Source: Micromonospora zingiberis
GTDB taxonomy: Bacteria > Actinomycetota > Actinomycetes > Mycobacteriales > Micromonosporaceae
DNA length: 64,000 nucleotides
Assembly: GCF_004331455.1 (NCBI RefSeq)
Contig: NZ_SJJR01000014.1
Span: forward strand, 95,759-159,758
Direction: 5' to 3'
The notes beneath the pieces were generated by a model. The model saw nothing but the letters and a program-made list of their open reading frames with translations. It was not told the origin of the DNA and searched no databases. A program made the translations under genes and the position numbers. Position 1 is the first letter of the stretch, and the number at the start of each line of letters is the position of its first letter. Shown piece by piece: positions 8,618-17,157 of this stretch.

Positions 8618-11600
8618 ATGACGATCACCAACGAGCCCGCCTCGGAGTTCACCCTCGCCGACCGCTTCACCCGGCGCGAGGGCCAGGTCTACCTGACCGC
8701 GATCCAGGCGCTCGTCCGGGTGCTGCTCGACCAGCGTCGGCGCGACGTCGCCGCCGGACTCGACACGGCGGGCCTGGTCTCCGGCTACCCCGGCTCGCCG
8801 CTCGGCGGGGTCGACCTGGAGATGCACCGCCAGCAGGCGCTGCTGACCGAGCACCGGATCCGGCACCAGCCGGGGCTCAACGAGGATCTCGCCGCCACCG
8901 CGCTGTGGGGCAGCCAGACCGTCAACGAGTTGCCCGGCGCCACCGTCGACGGCGTCTTCGGCCTCTGGTTCGGCAAGGCACCCGGGGTGGACCGGGCCGG
9001 TGACGCGTTGCGGACCGCCAACATCAGGGGCACCGCGCCGCACGGCGGCGTGCTGGTCGTCGCCGGTGACGACCCGGACGCCGCCTCGACCAACTTCCCG
9101 ACCGACAGCAACGGCGCCTTCATCGACTGGGGCATGCCGCTGCTCTACCCCGGCACCGTGCAGGAGATCCTCGACCTGGCCGCGCACGGCATCGCGCTGT
9201 CCCGGGCCAGCGGGCTCTGGGTCGGCTTCAAGATGGTCACCGACCTGGCCGACGCCTCCGGCTCGGCGGACGTCACGCCCGACCGGCTGCGCTTCGTGGT
9301 GCCCGAGACCGGCCACACCCCGAAACTGCGGGTGAACACCCCCGGTCCGCCGATGCGGGAGGCCGAACGCGACCTGGTCACCCACCGCCGGGGCATCGCG
9401 GCCAGCTACATCGAGGCCAACCAGCTCAACCCGGTCACGGTGGCACCGCCGGCCGCCCGCGTCGGCATCGTGGCACCCGGCACCACCTACTACGACGTAC
9501 GGCGTGCCCTGGACCGGCTCGGCCTGGACGACGACGCGCTGCGCCACGCCGGCGTACGGGTGAAGAAGGTCCTGGCGTTGTGGCCGGTGTCGACGGGGGA
9601 GTGGCGGGACTTCGCCGACGGGCTGGAGCAGGTCTTCGTGGTGGAGGAGAAGGGGCCGCTGATCGAGCGGATGCTCAAGGAGGCCCTGTACGGGCGCCCG
9701 GGGGCACCGGCGATCCACGGCAAGACCGACGCCGACGGCGAGCCCTTCCTGCCCGGCTACGGCGTCTTCAGCACCGACCAACTCGCCGCCACTCTCGGCC
9801 CCCGGCTGCGGGACCTGCTCGGTGACGCCGTCCGGCTGCCCGAGCGGACCCGGACCCGGACCATGCTGCCGCTGGTCACCTCCCGCAAGCCGTTCTTCTG
9901 CTCGGGCTGCCCACACAACAGCTCACTCGCCGTGCCGGCGGGCGCGGTGGTGGGCGCCGGTATCGGCTGCCACATCCTGGAGCTGGTCGTGCCCCGTGAG
10001 GAGTACGGCACGATGGCCGGCTACACGCAGATGGGCGGCGAGGGCGCGCAGTGGGTCGGCATGGCCCCCTTCACCACCACGACGCACATCTTCCAGAACG
10101 TCGGCGACGGCACCTTCCACCACTCCGGCAGCCTCGCTCTGCGCCAGGCCGTGGCGGCCGGCGTGAACATCACCTACAAGCTGCTCTACAACAGCGCGGT
10201 CGGGATGACCGGCGGCCAGCACGTCGAGGGCGTACTCGACGTGCCCCGGCTGGTCCGCATGCTGGCCGCCGAAGGGGTCGCCCGCACCATCATCACCACC
10301 GACGACACCCGCAGGTACCGGTGGGTCCGGCTACCGCGTGGCGTCCAGGTGTGGAAGCGGGAGCGGCTGCTGGAGGCGCAGGAGATCCTCGCCGCCACCC
10401 CCGGCGTCACCGTACTGCTGCACGACCAGCACTGCGCGGCCGAGAAACGCCGGCTCCGCAAGCGCCGGCAGATGGCGCAGCCGACCCGGCGGGTGGTCAT
10501 CAACGACCGGGTCTGCGAGGGGTGCGGGGACTGCAGCGCGAAGTCGCAGTGCCTGAGCGTGCAGCCGGTGGAGACCGAGTTCGGCCGCAAGACCACGATC
10601 CACCAGTCGTCCTGCAATTTCGACTACTCGTGCATGCGGGGCGACTGCCCCTCGTTCATGACCGTCGAGACCTCGGCGGGCGGCGGCGCCCGGACCTCGG
10701 GCGAAAGCGACACCCCGCCGCTGCCGGACCTGCCGGCGCCGGTGGTGACCGTGCCCGCCGACGCGTTCAACCTGTACATGACCGGCATCGGCGGCACCGG
10801 CGTGGTGACGGTCAGCCAGGTGCTCGCCACCGCGGCCGTGCTCGACGGCAAGCTGGTCCGCAACCTCGACCTCACCGGCTCCAGCCAGAAGGCCGGGCCG
10901 GTGGTGTCGCAGCTACAGGTCTACTCCGACCCGGCGGTCGAACCAGCGGCCCAGATCGCCGACGGCGAGGCGGACCTGATGCTCGCCTTCGACCTGCTCG
11001 CCGCGATGAACGCCAAGGGCCTGGCCAAGGCGTCGCCGAACCGTACGGTGGCGGTCGGGTCGCTGAGCCCCACGCCGACGGCGGACATGGCGGTCGACCC
11101 GAGCATCGCCTACCCCTCGATCGACGCGCAGACCCGCCAGCTCGGCGATGTGACGCGGCGCGACGACAACGTCTTCGTCGACCCGGAGGCGATCGCGGAT
11201 GCGGTCTTCGGGAACCACCTGATGGCCAACACGGTGCTGGTTGGCGCGGCGTACCAGAGCGGCGCACTGCCACTGTCGGCCGCGTCGATCGAGGAGGCGT
11301 ACCGGCTCAACGGGACCGCCGTCGCCGCGAACGTGCAGGCGTTCCGGTGGGGCCGCGCCGCGGTGGCGGTACCGGCCACCGTCGAGGCACTGGTGGCGGC
11401 CCGTCGGCGCCGCCTCGCGCCGCCCCCATTGGCGTCCGTGCTGGCCGACCGGGTCGCCTCCCTCGCGCCCGATCCGGCGCTGCACGACCTGCTGCACACC
11501 CGGGCCGCGGACCTGGTGGAGTACCAGAACGCGGGGTACGCCGGGCGGTACCTCGACACCGTACAGCGGATGGCGGTTGCGGAGACGGCGGTGAGCGGCG

Positions 11601-12139
11601 CGGCCGGGCCACTCACCCGGGCCACCGCAACCCAGATGCACCGGCTGATGGCCTACAAGGACGAGTACGAGGTGGCCCGGCTGCACCTGCTCGACTCGAC
11701 CCGGGACACGGTACGCGAGCAGTTCGGGCCGGGCGCAAAGGTCTCCTGGCACCTGCACCCGCCGATCCTGCGGGCGATGGGGATGACTTCCAAGATCCGG
11801 CTCGGCCCGTGGTTCCGGCCCGGGTTCCAGGCGCTTGCCGTGCTCAAGCGGGTCCGCCACACGCCGTTCGACGTCTTCGGCTACGCCCACCTTCGCCGGG
11901 TCGAGCGGGACCTGGTCGTCCACTACACGGCGCTCGCCGAGGCGGTCGCCGCCGGAGTGAACGCCGACAACCTCGACCGGTGCATCCGGCTCCTGGACCA
12001 GGCCGACACCATCCGCGGCTACGAGCACGTCAAGCTTCGCAACATTGGCCGTTACCTGTCCATGGTGGAGGCGGAGGCCCGCGCTCTGGGCCTCGACCTG
12101 GTGGTCCCGCCGACGCTGCGGTCCCTGCCGACCGGCTGA
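8618..12139 (+). CDS. Fused indolepyruvate:ferredoxin oxidoreductase-type 2-oxoacid oxidoreductase
   Basis: A 1173-residue single-chain enzyme that fuses the parts of IorA and IorB. Domains in order are: N-terminal pyrimidine-like part (residues 1-400); thiamine-diphosphate part with SGCPHNS (about 428) and the NVGDGTFHHSGSL motif (about 492-504); a short Cys-rich iron-sulfur segment CEGCGDC with further Cys (about 632-675); and a gamma domain starting at TGIGGTGVV (about 721). A C-terminal helical region of about 220 residues resembles DUF6537-type tails. Family members oxidatively decarboxylate aryl- or other 2-oxo acids to acyl-CoA and pass electrons to ferredoxin. It lies 6 bases after the dehydratase, which could supply a 2-oxo acid (inference). 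Confidence 0.85.
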   Translation: MTITNEPASEFTLADRFTRREGQVYLTAIQALVRVLLDQRRRDVAAGLDTAGLVSGYPGSPLGGVDLEMHRQQALLTEHRIRHQPGLNEDLAATALWGSQTVNELPGATVDGVFGLWFGKAPGVDRAGDALRTANIRGTAPHGGVLVVAGDDPDAASTNFPTDSNGAFIDWGMPLLYPGTVQEILDLAAHGIALSRASGLWVGFKMVTDLADASGSADVTPDRLRFVVPETGHTPKLRVNTPGPPMREAERDLVTHRRGIAASYIEANQLNPVTVAPPAARVGIVAPGTTYYDVRRALDRLGLDDDALRHAGVRVKKVLALWPVSTGEWRDFADGLEQVFVVEEKGPLIERMLKEALYGRPGAPAIHGKTDADGEPFLPGYGVFSTDQLAATLGPRLRDLLGDAVRLPERTRTRTMLPLVTSRKPFFCSGCPHNSSLAVPAGAVVGAGIGCHILELVVPREEYGTMAGYTQMGGEGAQWVGMAPFTTTTHIFQNVGDGTFHHSGSLALRQAVAAGVNITYKLLYNSAVGMTGGQHVEGVLDVPRLVRMLAAEGVARTIITTDDTRRYRWVRLPRGVQVWKRERLLEAQEILAATPGVTVLLHDQHCAAEKRRLRKRRQMAQPTRRVVINDRVCEGCGDCSAKSQCLSVQPVETEFGRKTTIHQSSCNFDYSCMRGDCPSFMTVETSAGGGARTSGESDTPPLPDLPAPVVTVPADAFNLYMTGIGGTGVVTVSQVLATAAVLDGKLVRNLDLTGSSQKAGPVVSQLQVYSDPAVEPAAQIADGEADLMLAFDLLAAMNAKGLAKASPNRTVAVGSLSPTPTADMAVDPSIAYPSIDAQTRQLGDVTRRDDNVFVDPEAIADAVFGNHLMANTVLVGAAYQSGALPLSAASIEEAYRLNGTAVAANVQAFRWGRAAVAVPATVEALVAARRRRLAPPPLASVLADRVASLAPDPALHDLLHTRAADLVEYQNAGYAGRYLDTVQRMAVAETAVSGAAGPLTRATATQMHRLMAYKDEYEVARLHLLDSTRDTVREQFGPGAKVSWHLHPPILRAMGMTSKIRLGPWFRPGFQALAVLKRVRHTPFDVFGYAHLRRVERDLVVHYTALAEAVAAGVNADNLDRCIRLLDQADTIRGYEHVKLRNIGRYLSMVEAEARALGLDLVVPPTLRSLPTG

Positions 12140-12167
12140 CGGCTCGGGGTGGTGTTGCTCCCGCCGA

Positions 12168-12210
12168 GCGTGATGTCACACCGACATGTTGATGTCGTGT
12201 GACATCACGC
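12168..12210. terminator. Strong bidirectional terminator-like hairpin
   Basis: Perfect 13-bp arms (12168-12180 with 12198-12210) enclose a second stem, CGACAT/ATGTCG, closed by the loop GTTG. A single unpaired C lies at 12181. The 19-bp structure lies between two converging genes, 28 bases after one stop and about 100 bases beyond the other, so it probably terminates both. Confidence 0.65.
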
Positions 12211-12312
12211 TGACGAGGAGAACAATCCGGGCTGGCGGCACGGGTGACGTGGCACTCGGGCCAGATCGCGCGCCGCCCGAGCGGGCCGCGAGTACGGCGC
12301 GGCCGGGTGGGG

Positions 12313-13119
12313 TCAGCCGGCCTGGCGGACGGCGTGGTTGAAAGCCGCGGAGCCGACCGTCGCCATGCCTCCGTCGACCACGACCTGCGACCCGTTGACG
12401 TACGCGGCGAGCGGCGAGAGCAGGACGACCGCGATCTGCGCGATCTCCTCAGGCACGGCGAAACGGCCCAGCGGCACCATGCCGGCCCAGACCTGTTCGG
12501 TGACCGTTTCGGCCAGCCGCCGCATGCCCTCGGTGCCGCTCACCGGGCCGGGCACGATCGAGTTTGAGCGGATGCCGTGCGGCCCCCACTCCAGCGCCAG
12601 CGAGCGCATGAGCTGGTCCACGCCGGCCTTGGCGGCGGCCACATGCGCCTGGTGGGCGAAGGGCATCTGCGACTGCCCGCCGGAGACGAACAGGATGGTG
12701 CCCCGGGTGCGGCGGAGTTGCTCGTAGGCGGCGTGCGCGCAATGGAAACTCCCGAGCAGGTCGATGTCGACCACTGCGCGGAAACCGTTGGAGCTGATCC
12801 GTTCGGCGGGGGCGAGGAAGTTGCCGGCGGCACCGCAGACCACCGCGTCGACCGCGCCGAAGCGCTCCTCGGCCATCTCGAAGGCGGCCTTGACCGCGGT
12901 GGCGTCGCGTACGTCGGCGATCGCGTAGACCGCCTCGGCGCCGAGCGCGGTCAGTTCCTCGACCGCGTCCTTGAGCTTGGTCTCGGTGCGCCCACACAGC
13001 ACCAGGTTGGCGCCTACCTGGGCGCAGGCCTTGGCGATGGCCAGGTTGACCCCGCTGCCGCCGCCGCTGACGAACACGGTCCGCTGACGCAACAGGTCCT
13101 TCGGCAGTAGCGCGCGCAT
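12313..13119 (-). CDS. SDR oxidoreductase, 2,4-dienoyl-CoA reductase-like
   Basis: A 268-residue short-chain dehydrogenase with the NADP motif SGGGSG near residue 18. At the usual YxxxK site it reads AHQAHVAAAKAG, so the catalytic Tyr is replaced by His while the Lys is kept. Together with the downstream ALEWGPHGIRSNSIVPGPVSGTEGM region, this matches peroxisomal and bacterial 2,4-dienoyl-CoA reductases, which lack the classic Tyr. The start was placed at the ATG preceded by GGGAG 8 bases upstream (minus strand); a GTG at 13167 would add 16 residues without a clear site. It converges with the ferredoxin-oxidoreductase gene. A TTGAC-N6-GTCAA site lies 66 bases upstream of its start. Confidence 0.82.
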   Translation of the reverse strand: MRALLPKDLLRQRTVFVSGGGSGVNLAIAKACAQVGANLVLCGRTETKLKDAVEELTALGAEAVYAIADVRDATAVKAAFEMAEERFGAVDAVVCGAAGNFLAPAERISSNGFRAVVDIDLLGSFHCAHAAYEQLRRTRGTILFVSGGQSQMPFAHQAHVAAAKAGVDQLMRSLALEWGPHGIRSNSIVPGPVSGTEGMRRLAETVTEQVWAGMVPLGRFAVPEEIAQIAVVLLSPLAAYVNGSQVVVDGGMATVGSAAFNHAVRQAG

Positions 13120-13185
13120 GTGCCAGCTCCCAACCGGGCGAGGGTCGCCGTCAGTCACCGGCGCCACCGTCGAGTCTTCATGAAG

Positions 13186-13201
13186 TTGACAACGACGTCA
13201 A
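13186..13201. promoter_or_regulatory. Second TTGAC-N6-GTCAA site, upstream of the SDR gene
   Basis: TTGACAACGACGTCAA keeps the same half-sites and 6-base spacer length as the palindrome at 2033-2048, but has an asymmetric centre. It lies about 66 bases upstream of the SDR start, where it could overlap the promoter. This is candidate shared control by the TetR regulator at 1202-1840. Confidence 0.42.
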
Positions 13202-13230
13202 GTATCGACTCTTTAGTCATCGGGCATAAA

Positions 13231-13269
13231 GTGCCGACGATGTCGGCACATATATAGGCATATATAGGC
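13231..13269. repeat. Hairpin followed by a 10-bp tandem repeat in AT-rich DNA
   Basis: A perfect 8-bp hairpin (GTGCCGAC/GTCGGCAC, 3-base loop, 13231-13249) is directly followed by two exact copies of ATATATAGGC (13250-13259 and 13260-13269). The AT-rich sequence differs sharply from the surroundings and abuts the transposase remnant, suggesting debris at an insertion boundary. Confidence 0.6.
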
Positions 13270-13278
13270 GATAATCAC

Positions 13279-13480
13279 AAACGCCACGGGGTCAACGTGC
13301 AGGTCATCGCGGACTGCAAGGGACGACTCGTCTGGGCCTCACCCGCCCTGCCCGGCGCCGTGCACGACCTGACCGCCCCACGCACCCACGGCCTGATCGA
13401 GGCTCTGAGCTGAGCCAACGTGATGACCTTTGCTGACAAGGCGTACCAGGGCGCTGGCGGCAGCCTGGTGGTGGGCACCG
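13279..13480 (+). pseudogene. Remnant of an IS5-type (DDE) transposase
   Basis: One frame reads RHGVNVQVIADCKGRLVWAS, then PALPGAVHDLTAPRTHG, a stop at 13411-13413, then NVMTFADKAYQGAGG. These are conserved core blocks of IS5-group transposases common in actinomycetes, with the DDE-region Asp in both IAD and FADK. The N-terminal half, the rest of the C-terminus and the inverted ends are absent. It is a dead fragment marking one edge of the region that carries the Cys-rich peptide operon. Confidence 0.7.
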
Positions 13481-13662
13481 CCGTCCGGGCGACGATCATC
13501 AGTCATGAGCGTTGGGGGTCATGGCCGAGGTCCTCGGGCATGAAACGGTGGGCGCACTCGACTTGCACGGCAGCTGATCCCGGGCCGTGCGACGCGGATC
13601 GGGCGCACCGCGCCACAGCCTTTCGGTTGAGTTCGTCGTTGACGGGCAGCAGCCTGGCAGGC

Positions 13663-14130
13663 TCAGCTGTGCGGGTTACGCCGCATACCGCGGACCACGA
13701 CGCCGATCAGCGCGTCCGCGGCGTAGTAGCCGGCATTTCTCGAGTCGTAGCTGGCGTCGGCGTTGTCGCCGAGGACGATCAGGTGCCCGGGTGGTACGAC
13801 CTGGTCGGGTACGGGTACCCCGGCGGGTACGGGATCGCCTGGTACGGCCACGGCGCGTTTGACGATGAGCTCGCCTGGTGGATCGCGTCGCGTGCTGGCC
13901 GACCGGGTGGAACGCGCTGGCAGGTCGCCGTCGGCGAGGACGACGACATCGCCGGAGCGGACCCTGGCCAGTGGCACCCGCCGCACCAGCATCCGGTCAC
14001 CGCTGGTGTACGTGGGCAGCATGCTTCGCCCGGCCACGGTGGTGACGAGAAAGGTGTGCCGCAGCCAGCACGCCACACCACCGGTTACGGCGCCGACGAC
14101 CAGGGCGCTGGCCACCACCCGAGCAATCAT
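13663..14130 (-). CDS. S26 family signal peptidase (type I-like), last gene of the Cys-rich peptide operon
   Basis: A 155-residue protein with one N-terminal membrane segment (residues 4-22). The catalytic Ser36 is in GRSMLPTYTSGDR, the general-base Lys91 in LIVKRAVAVPGD, and the C-terminal family box is LGDNADASYDSRNAG. It is much shorter than housekeeping LepB and resembles the small S26 proteins found in secretion and RiPP loci. Its start overlaps the stop of the ABC exporter gene (ATGA). In this operon the obvious substrate is the peptide at 17158-17376, whose leader ends in Val-Gln-Ala, a -3/-1 pattern that suits signal peptidase (inference). Confidence 0.85.
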   Translation of the reverse strand: MIARVVASALVVGAVTGGVACWLRHTFLVTTVAGRSMLPTYTSGDRMLVRRVPLARVRSGDVVVLADGDLPARSTRSASTRRDPPGELIVKRAVAVPGDPVPAGVPVPDQVVPPGHLIVLGDNADASYDSRNAGYYAADALIGVVVRGMRRNPHS

Positions 14131-15986
14131 CGGATCTCCTCTACCGCCGTTGCGCCGTAGCCGCTGGCCTGGGTCCGGAACAGTTGCGCGTACCGGCCGT
14201 CGAGGGCGATCAGTTCGTCGTGGCTGCCCTGCTCGGCGACCAGGCCGCCGTCGAGCACGACTATCACGTCGGCATCCCGAACCGTGCCCAGCCGGTGCGA
14301 GATGAGCAGGCTGGTGCGGCCGGCACGATGCGTCCGGAGGCGCTGGTGGATCTCGTGTTCGGCCTTCGCGTCCAGGCCCGCGCTCGGTTCGTCGAGGATC
14401 AGCAGGTCCCGGGTGTCACGCATGAACGTCCGGCTCAGGGCCAGCCGCTGCCACTGGCCGCCGGACAGCACTACACCGGTGTCCGGGTCGTCCTTCTCCT
14501 CCTCCAGGTAGAAGAGGCGGCTGAGCAGCGTGTCGTAGCCCCGCGGCAGCGCGGCCAGATTGGTGTGAATGCCAGCTGCGCCGGCCGCCTCCTCAATCCG
14601 GCGCCGGTCGGCTATCGCGTCGACGTCACCGACCCCGATATTCTCGGCGGCGCTCAGGTCGTACGACACGAAGTCCTGGAACAACACGCCCATCCGGCGC
14701 CGCAACTGCGCTGGATCCAGGTCGCGGATGTCGACGCCGTCCCAGCGGATCACGCCGTGGTTCGGGTCGTAGAACCGGCACAACAGTTTGACCAGGGTGC
14801 TTTTGCCCGCGCCGTTGAGCCCCACCAGTGCGACCGCCTGGCCCTGGGAGATGGTCAGGCTGACGCCGCGCAGGATCCATGGATGGTCGTCGTGGTAACG
14901 GAACCACACGTCCCGTACCTCGATGCCGTGGCGCAACGGCAGGAGTTGTGCCGGTCGGCGGGCGGGTGGCAGGTCGTCACCGAGGCGGCGTACGGCGGAG
15001 TGGTGGCCGACCATCAGCAGCGCTTCGTGCCCGCTGGCAATGCCGTTGACCAGACCCATGAGCGATCCCTGGATACCGGCGACAGCCACCACGAACGCCG
15101 TCACGTCGCCCAGCGTCAGCCGGCCGGTGGTGGCGCTGTGTACCGCCCACACCAGGCCGAGCCCAGAGACCACCGCACTCAGCAGCGCCAGCAGTGACTG
15201 GCTACGTAGCACCTTCCGGTCGAGGCGCCGTTCCCCGTCCTGCACCTCGCGCAGTCCGCGCAGCAGCCGGCCCTTGAAGAAGTCACCAAGGCCGAACAGG
15301 CGTACCTCCTGGGCGGCTCCGACGTCGGTGATCAGCTGGCTGTAGAAGGCCTGCCGCCGCATCGCCGCCGACAGGCCCAGGTACATTCCGACCCGCTGCC
15401 GGGCCAGCGAGATCTCCGCCAGCAGCGCCGGCACCGCCGCGCCCACTACGACCGCGGTCATCACCGGGCTGAGGAAGTACAGCGTGCCGAGCAGACTGAG
15501 CAGCGTGATCACGTCCCGGCCGATGCCGAGCAGGCCGGACGTGAGCGGGCTGAGTGCCGGACCGGTCGCCTCGGTCGCCATCCGCAGCCGGTCGAGAAAC
15601 CGAGGGTTCTCGAACCTGGACAACCCTTGGAAGGAGTTCACCGCGGTGTACAGCTGGTCCTGCATCAGGCGGTCCATCCGCCGCTGCTGCTCACCCTGCA
15701 GATAGCCGGCCAACTGCGGTAGTACCGCGGCGACCAGGCCGGCACCGGCCAGGCCCACTCCGGCGCCGACGGCGGCCTCGACCCGACCGGCCGCCAGCCC
15801 ATCCACCACAAGCTTGGTCAGCCACACCGTGGTCGCTGGCAGCAGACCGCTGGCAACGGTCGTCACCATCTGCGCCACGGTCAACCACGGACCCGCCTGC
15901 CACGCGGTACGCCACACCCCGGCCAGTTCATGAAGCGGGCGCTGCGGGCTGGCCGGCTCTGTCACCGGCATCTCGGAAGCTGGCAT
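14127..15986 (-). CDS. ABC exporter, fused membrane and ATP-binding domains
   Basis: A 619-residue half-transporter. The transmembrane domain spans about residues 30-340. The nucleotide-binding domain has Walker A GLNGAGKST (about 388-396), signature LSGGQWQRLALSR (about 503) and Walker B LLILDEPSAGLD (about 526). There is no N-terminal C39 peptidase domain, so leader removal must be done elsewhere; the adjacent S26 peptidase is the candidate. The gene starts 2 bases after the TlpA-like gene and overlaps the peptidase gene. It probably exports the Cys-rich peptide as a homodimer (inference from context). Confidence 0.88.
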   Translation of the reverse strand: MPASEMPVTEPASPQRPLHELAGVWRTAWQAGPWLTVAQMVTTVASGLLPATTVWLTKLVVDGLAAGRVEAAVGAGVGLAGAGLVAAVLPQLAGYLQGEQQRRMDRLMQDQLYTAVNSFQGLSRFENPRFLDRLRMATEATGPALSPLTSGLLGIGRDVITLLSLLGTLYFLSPVMTAVVVGAAVPALLAEISLARQRVGMYLGLSAAMRRQAFYSQLITDVGAAQEVRLFGLGDFFKGRLLRGLREVQDGERRLDRKVLRSQSLLALLSAVVSGLGLVWAVHSATTGRLTLGDVTAFVVAVAGIQGSLMGLVNGIASGHEALLMVGHHSAVRRLGDDLPPARRPAQLLPLRHGIEVRDVWFRYHDDHPWILRGVSLTISQGQAVALVGLNGAGKSTLVKLLCRFYDPNHGVIRWDGVDIRDLDPAQLRRRMGVLFQDFVSYDLSAAENIGVGDVDAIADRRRIEEAAGAAGIHTNLAALPRGYDTLLSRLFYLEEEKDDPDTGVVLSGGQWQRLALSRTFMRDTRDLLILDEPSAGLDAKAEHEIHQRLRTHRAGRTSLLISHRLGTVRDADVIVVLDGGLVAEQGSHDELIALDGRYAQLFRTQASGYGATAVEEIR

Positions 15987-15988
15987 CG

Positions 15989-16555
15989 TCAGGACGTGGC
16001 CGCCACGTGCCCCACCACGCCGCGCACCGTGGCGTCCGCAGCCGCGATGACGCCGTCGGCATCGACCCGCAGAAACGTCGGGAAGCCTCGTACCCCGAAC
16101 GCCTGGGACACCGAGAAAGCGTCCGGTTCGACGACCACGGTCGCCGTGTCGGTCAGCGACGTGGCCAGCTCAACGGCTTCCGGACCGGAGTCGGTGATGA
16201 CCGCGACCGCCGTGCTGGCGTCGCCGCCCTGCTCAGCCAACCACTTGGCGAACAGGGGCGCCTGTTCGTGGCACGGCGCGCATCCGGCGGAGAAGAATCC
16301 CACCAACCGTGGTCGGCCGACCAGGCTGTCCCGGGTGACCGGTGTGCCATCGACCGCGGTCGCCGCGAATGCCGGCACAGGCGTGCCCACCAGCTCCTCC
16401 GGTGCGGGCATTACGGGCGGTAGGGCGCCCGAGAGTCGGGTCAGCGCAGCGGTCTGCTCCCGCAGCCGGCGCAGTACCCCGAACGTCAACAGCAGGTTCA
16501 CCATGCACAACGCCCCAAGCAGGGCGACTGCGGCGACGACGAAGGGCATCGTCAC
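15989..16555 (-). CDS. Membrane-anchored TlpA/MauD-like thiol-disulfide protein
   Basis: A 188-residue protein. One N-terminal membrane helix (about residues 4-27) is followed by a thioredoxin-fold domain with the active site C92-A-P-C95 in FFSAGCAPCHEQAP. A GFPTFLRVD segment carries the likely cis-proline. This architecture is that of MauD and TlpA/ResA proteins that oxidise, reduce or isomerise disulfides outside the cytoplasm. It overlaps the MauE-like gene by ATGA and precedes the ABC exporter by 2 bases. With MauE it forms a typical pair for maturing disulfide-rich proteins; here the six-cysteine peptide is the only evident client. Confidence 0.88.
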   Translation of the reverse strand: MTMPFVVAAVALLGALCMVNLLLTFGVLRRLREQTAALTRLSGALPPVMPAPEELVGTPVPAFAATAVDGTPVTRDSLVGRPRLVGFFSAGCAPCHEQAPLFAKWLAEQGGDASTAVAVITDSGPEAVELATSLTDTATVVVEPDAFSVSQAFGVRGFPTFLRVDADGVIAAADATVRGVVGHVAATS

Positions 16556-17109
16556 TTCCTCCGAAGGTTTCCGGGATGATAGGTGGGACGGAACAGCGCC
16601 ACCAGGTCATCGAGCCGCAATACGAAAGGCAACACCGCCGCGGCCACGGCAAGCGCCACGGCGACGCCGGCGGGATGTCGGCCGACACCCGTCGCTGCGG
16701 TCGTCGCCACCAGGCCGCCCAGGCACACGACAGCCAACAGCATGTTACGCGCCACGTGCGGCAGGCCGAGTGGAGTCTCCGATGCGCCGAAACACCGGCA
16801 CGGCGCCCGCCGCCCGCCCCGCATTGCCAGCACGATGGCGACCGAGAACGCCACCAGGAGCGCTGCCGCCAGCGTCAACCCGGTCGGCGCCGTCGCTGGA
16901 ATCACCACCAGCACCGTTACCGCAGCCTCGGCCATCACCGTACCGGCCGCGGCCACGCCCACGGCCACACCGCGGCGCGGCCGGCCCAACAACCCACCGG
17001 TCGAAGCGACAAAGCTCGAGTACGCCGCCGGACCGCGGAGCTTGCTGGCCAGCGAGCACAGGAAGACGCCGAAGACCAGAGCGCGGCAGGCCACCGCCAG
17101 ATACATCAC
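16552..17109 (-). CDS. MauE/DoxX-like redox membrane protein
   Basis: A 185-residue polytopic membrane protein with about four to five hydrophobic helices. The family motif APCRCFG (Cys104 and Cys106) lies in the loop before the last helices. MauE proteins work with MauD in forming the many disulfides of methylamine dehydrogenase light chain and have related roles in other loci. No methylamine dehydrogenase gene is present here, so the pair has been recruited to another client. The gene starts 48 bases after the Cys-rich peptide gene and overlaps the MauD-like gene by ATGA. Confidence 0.85.
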   Translation of the reverse strand: MMYLAVACRALVFGVFLCSLASKLRGPAAYSSFVASTGGLLGRPRRGVAVGVAAAGTVMAEAAVTVLVVIPATAPTGLTLAAALLVAFSVAIVLAMRGGRRAPCRCFGASETPLGLPHVARNMLLAVVCLGGLVATTAATGVGRHPAGVAVALAVAAAVLPFVLRLDDLVALFRPTYHPGNLRRK

Positions 17110-17157
17110 CAGCCGCCTCCCGCCACGCCCTGCTTCCGACTGCGGATGGCGCCGGTG

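Noticed and set aside
16552..17109. Methylamine dehydrogenase accessory cluster
   Set aside because: MauE- and MauD-like genes are present, but no large or light chain methylamine dehydrogenase gene is. The only Cys-rich candidate client is the 72-residue peptide.
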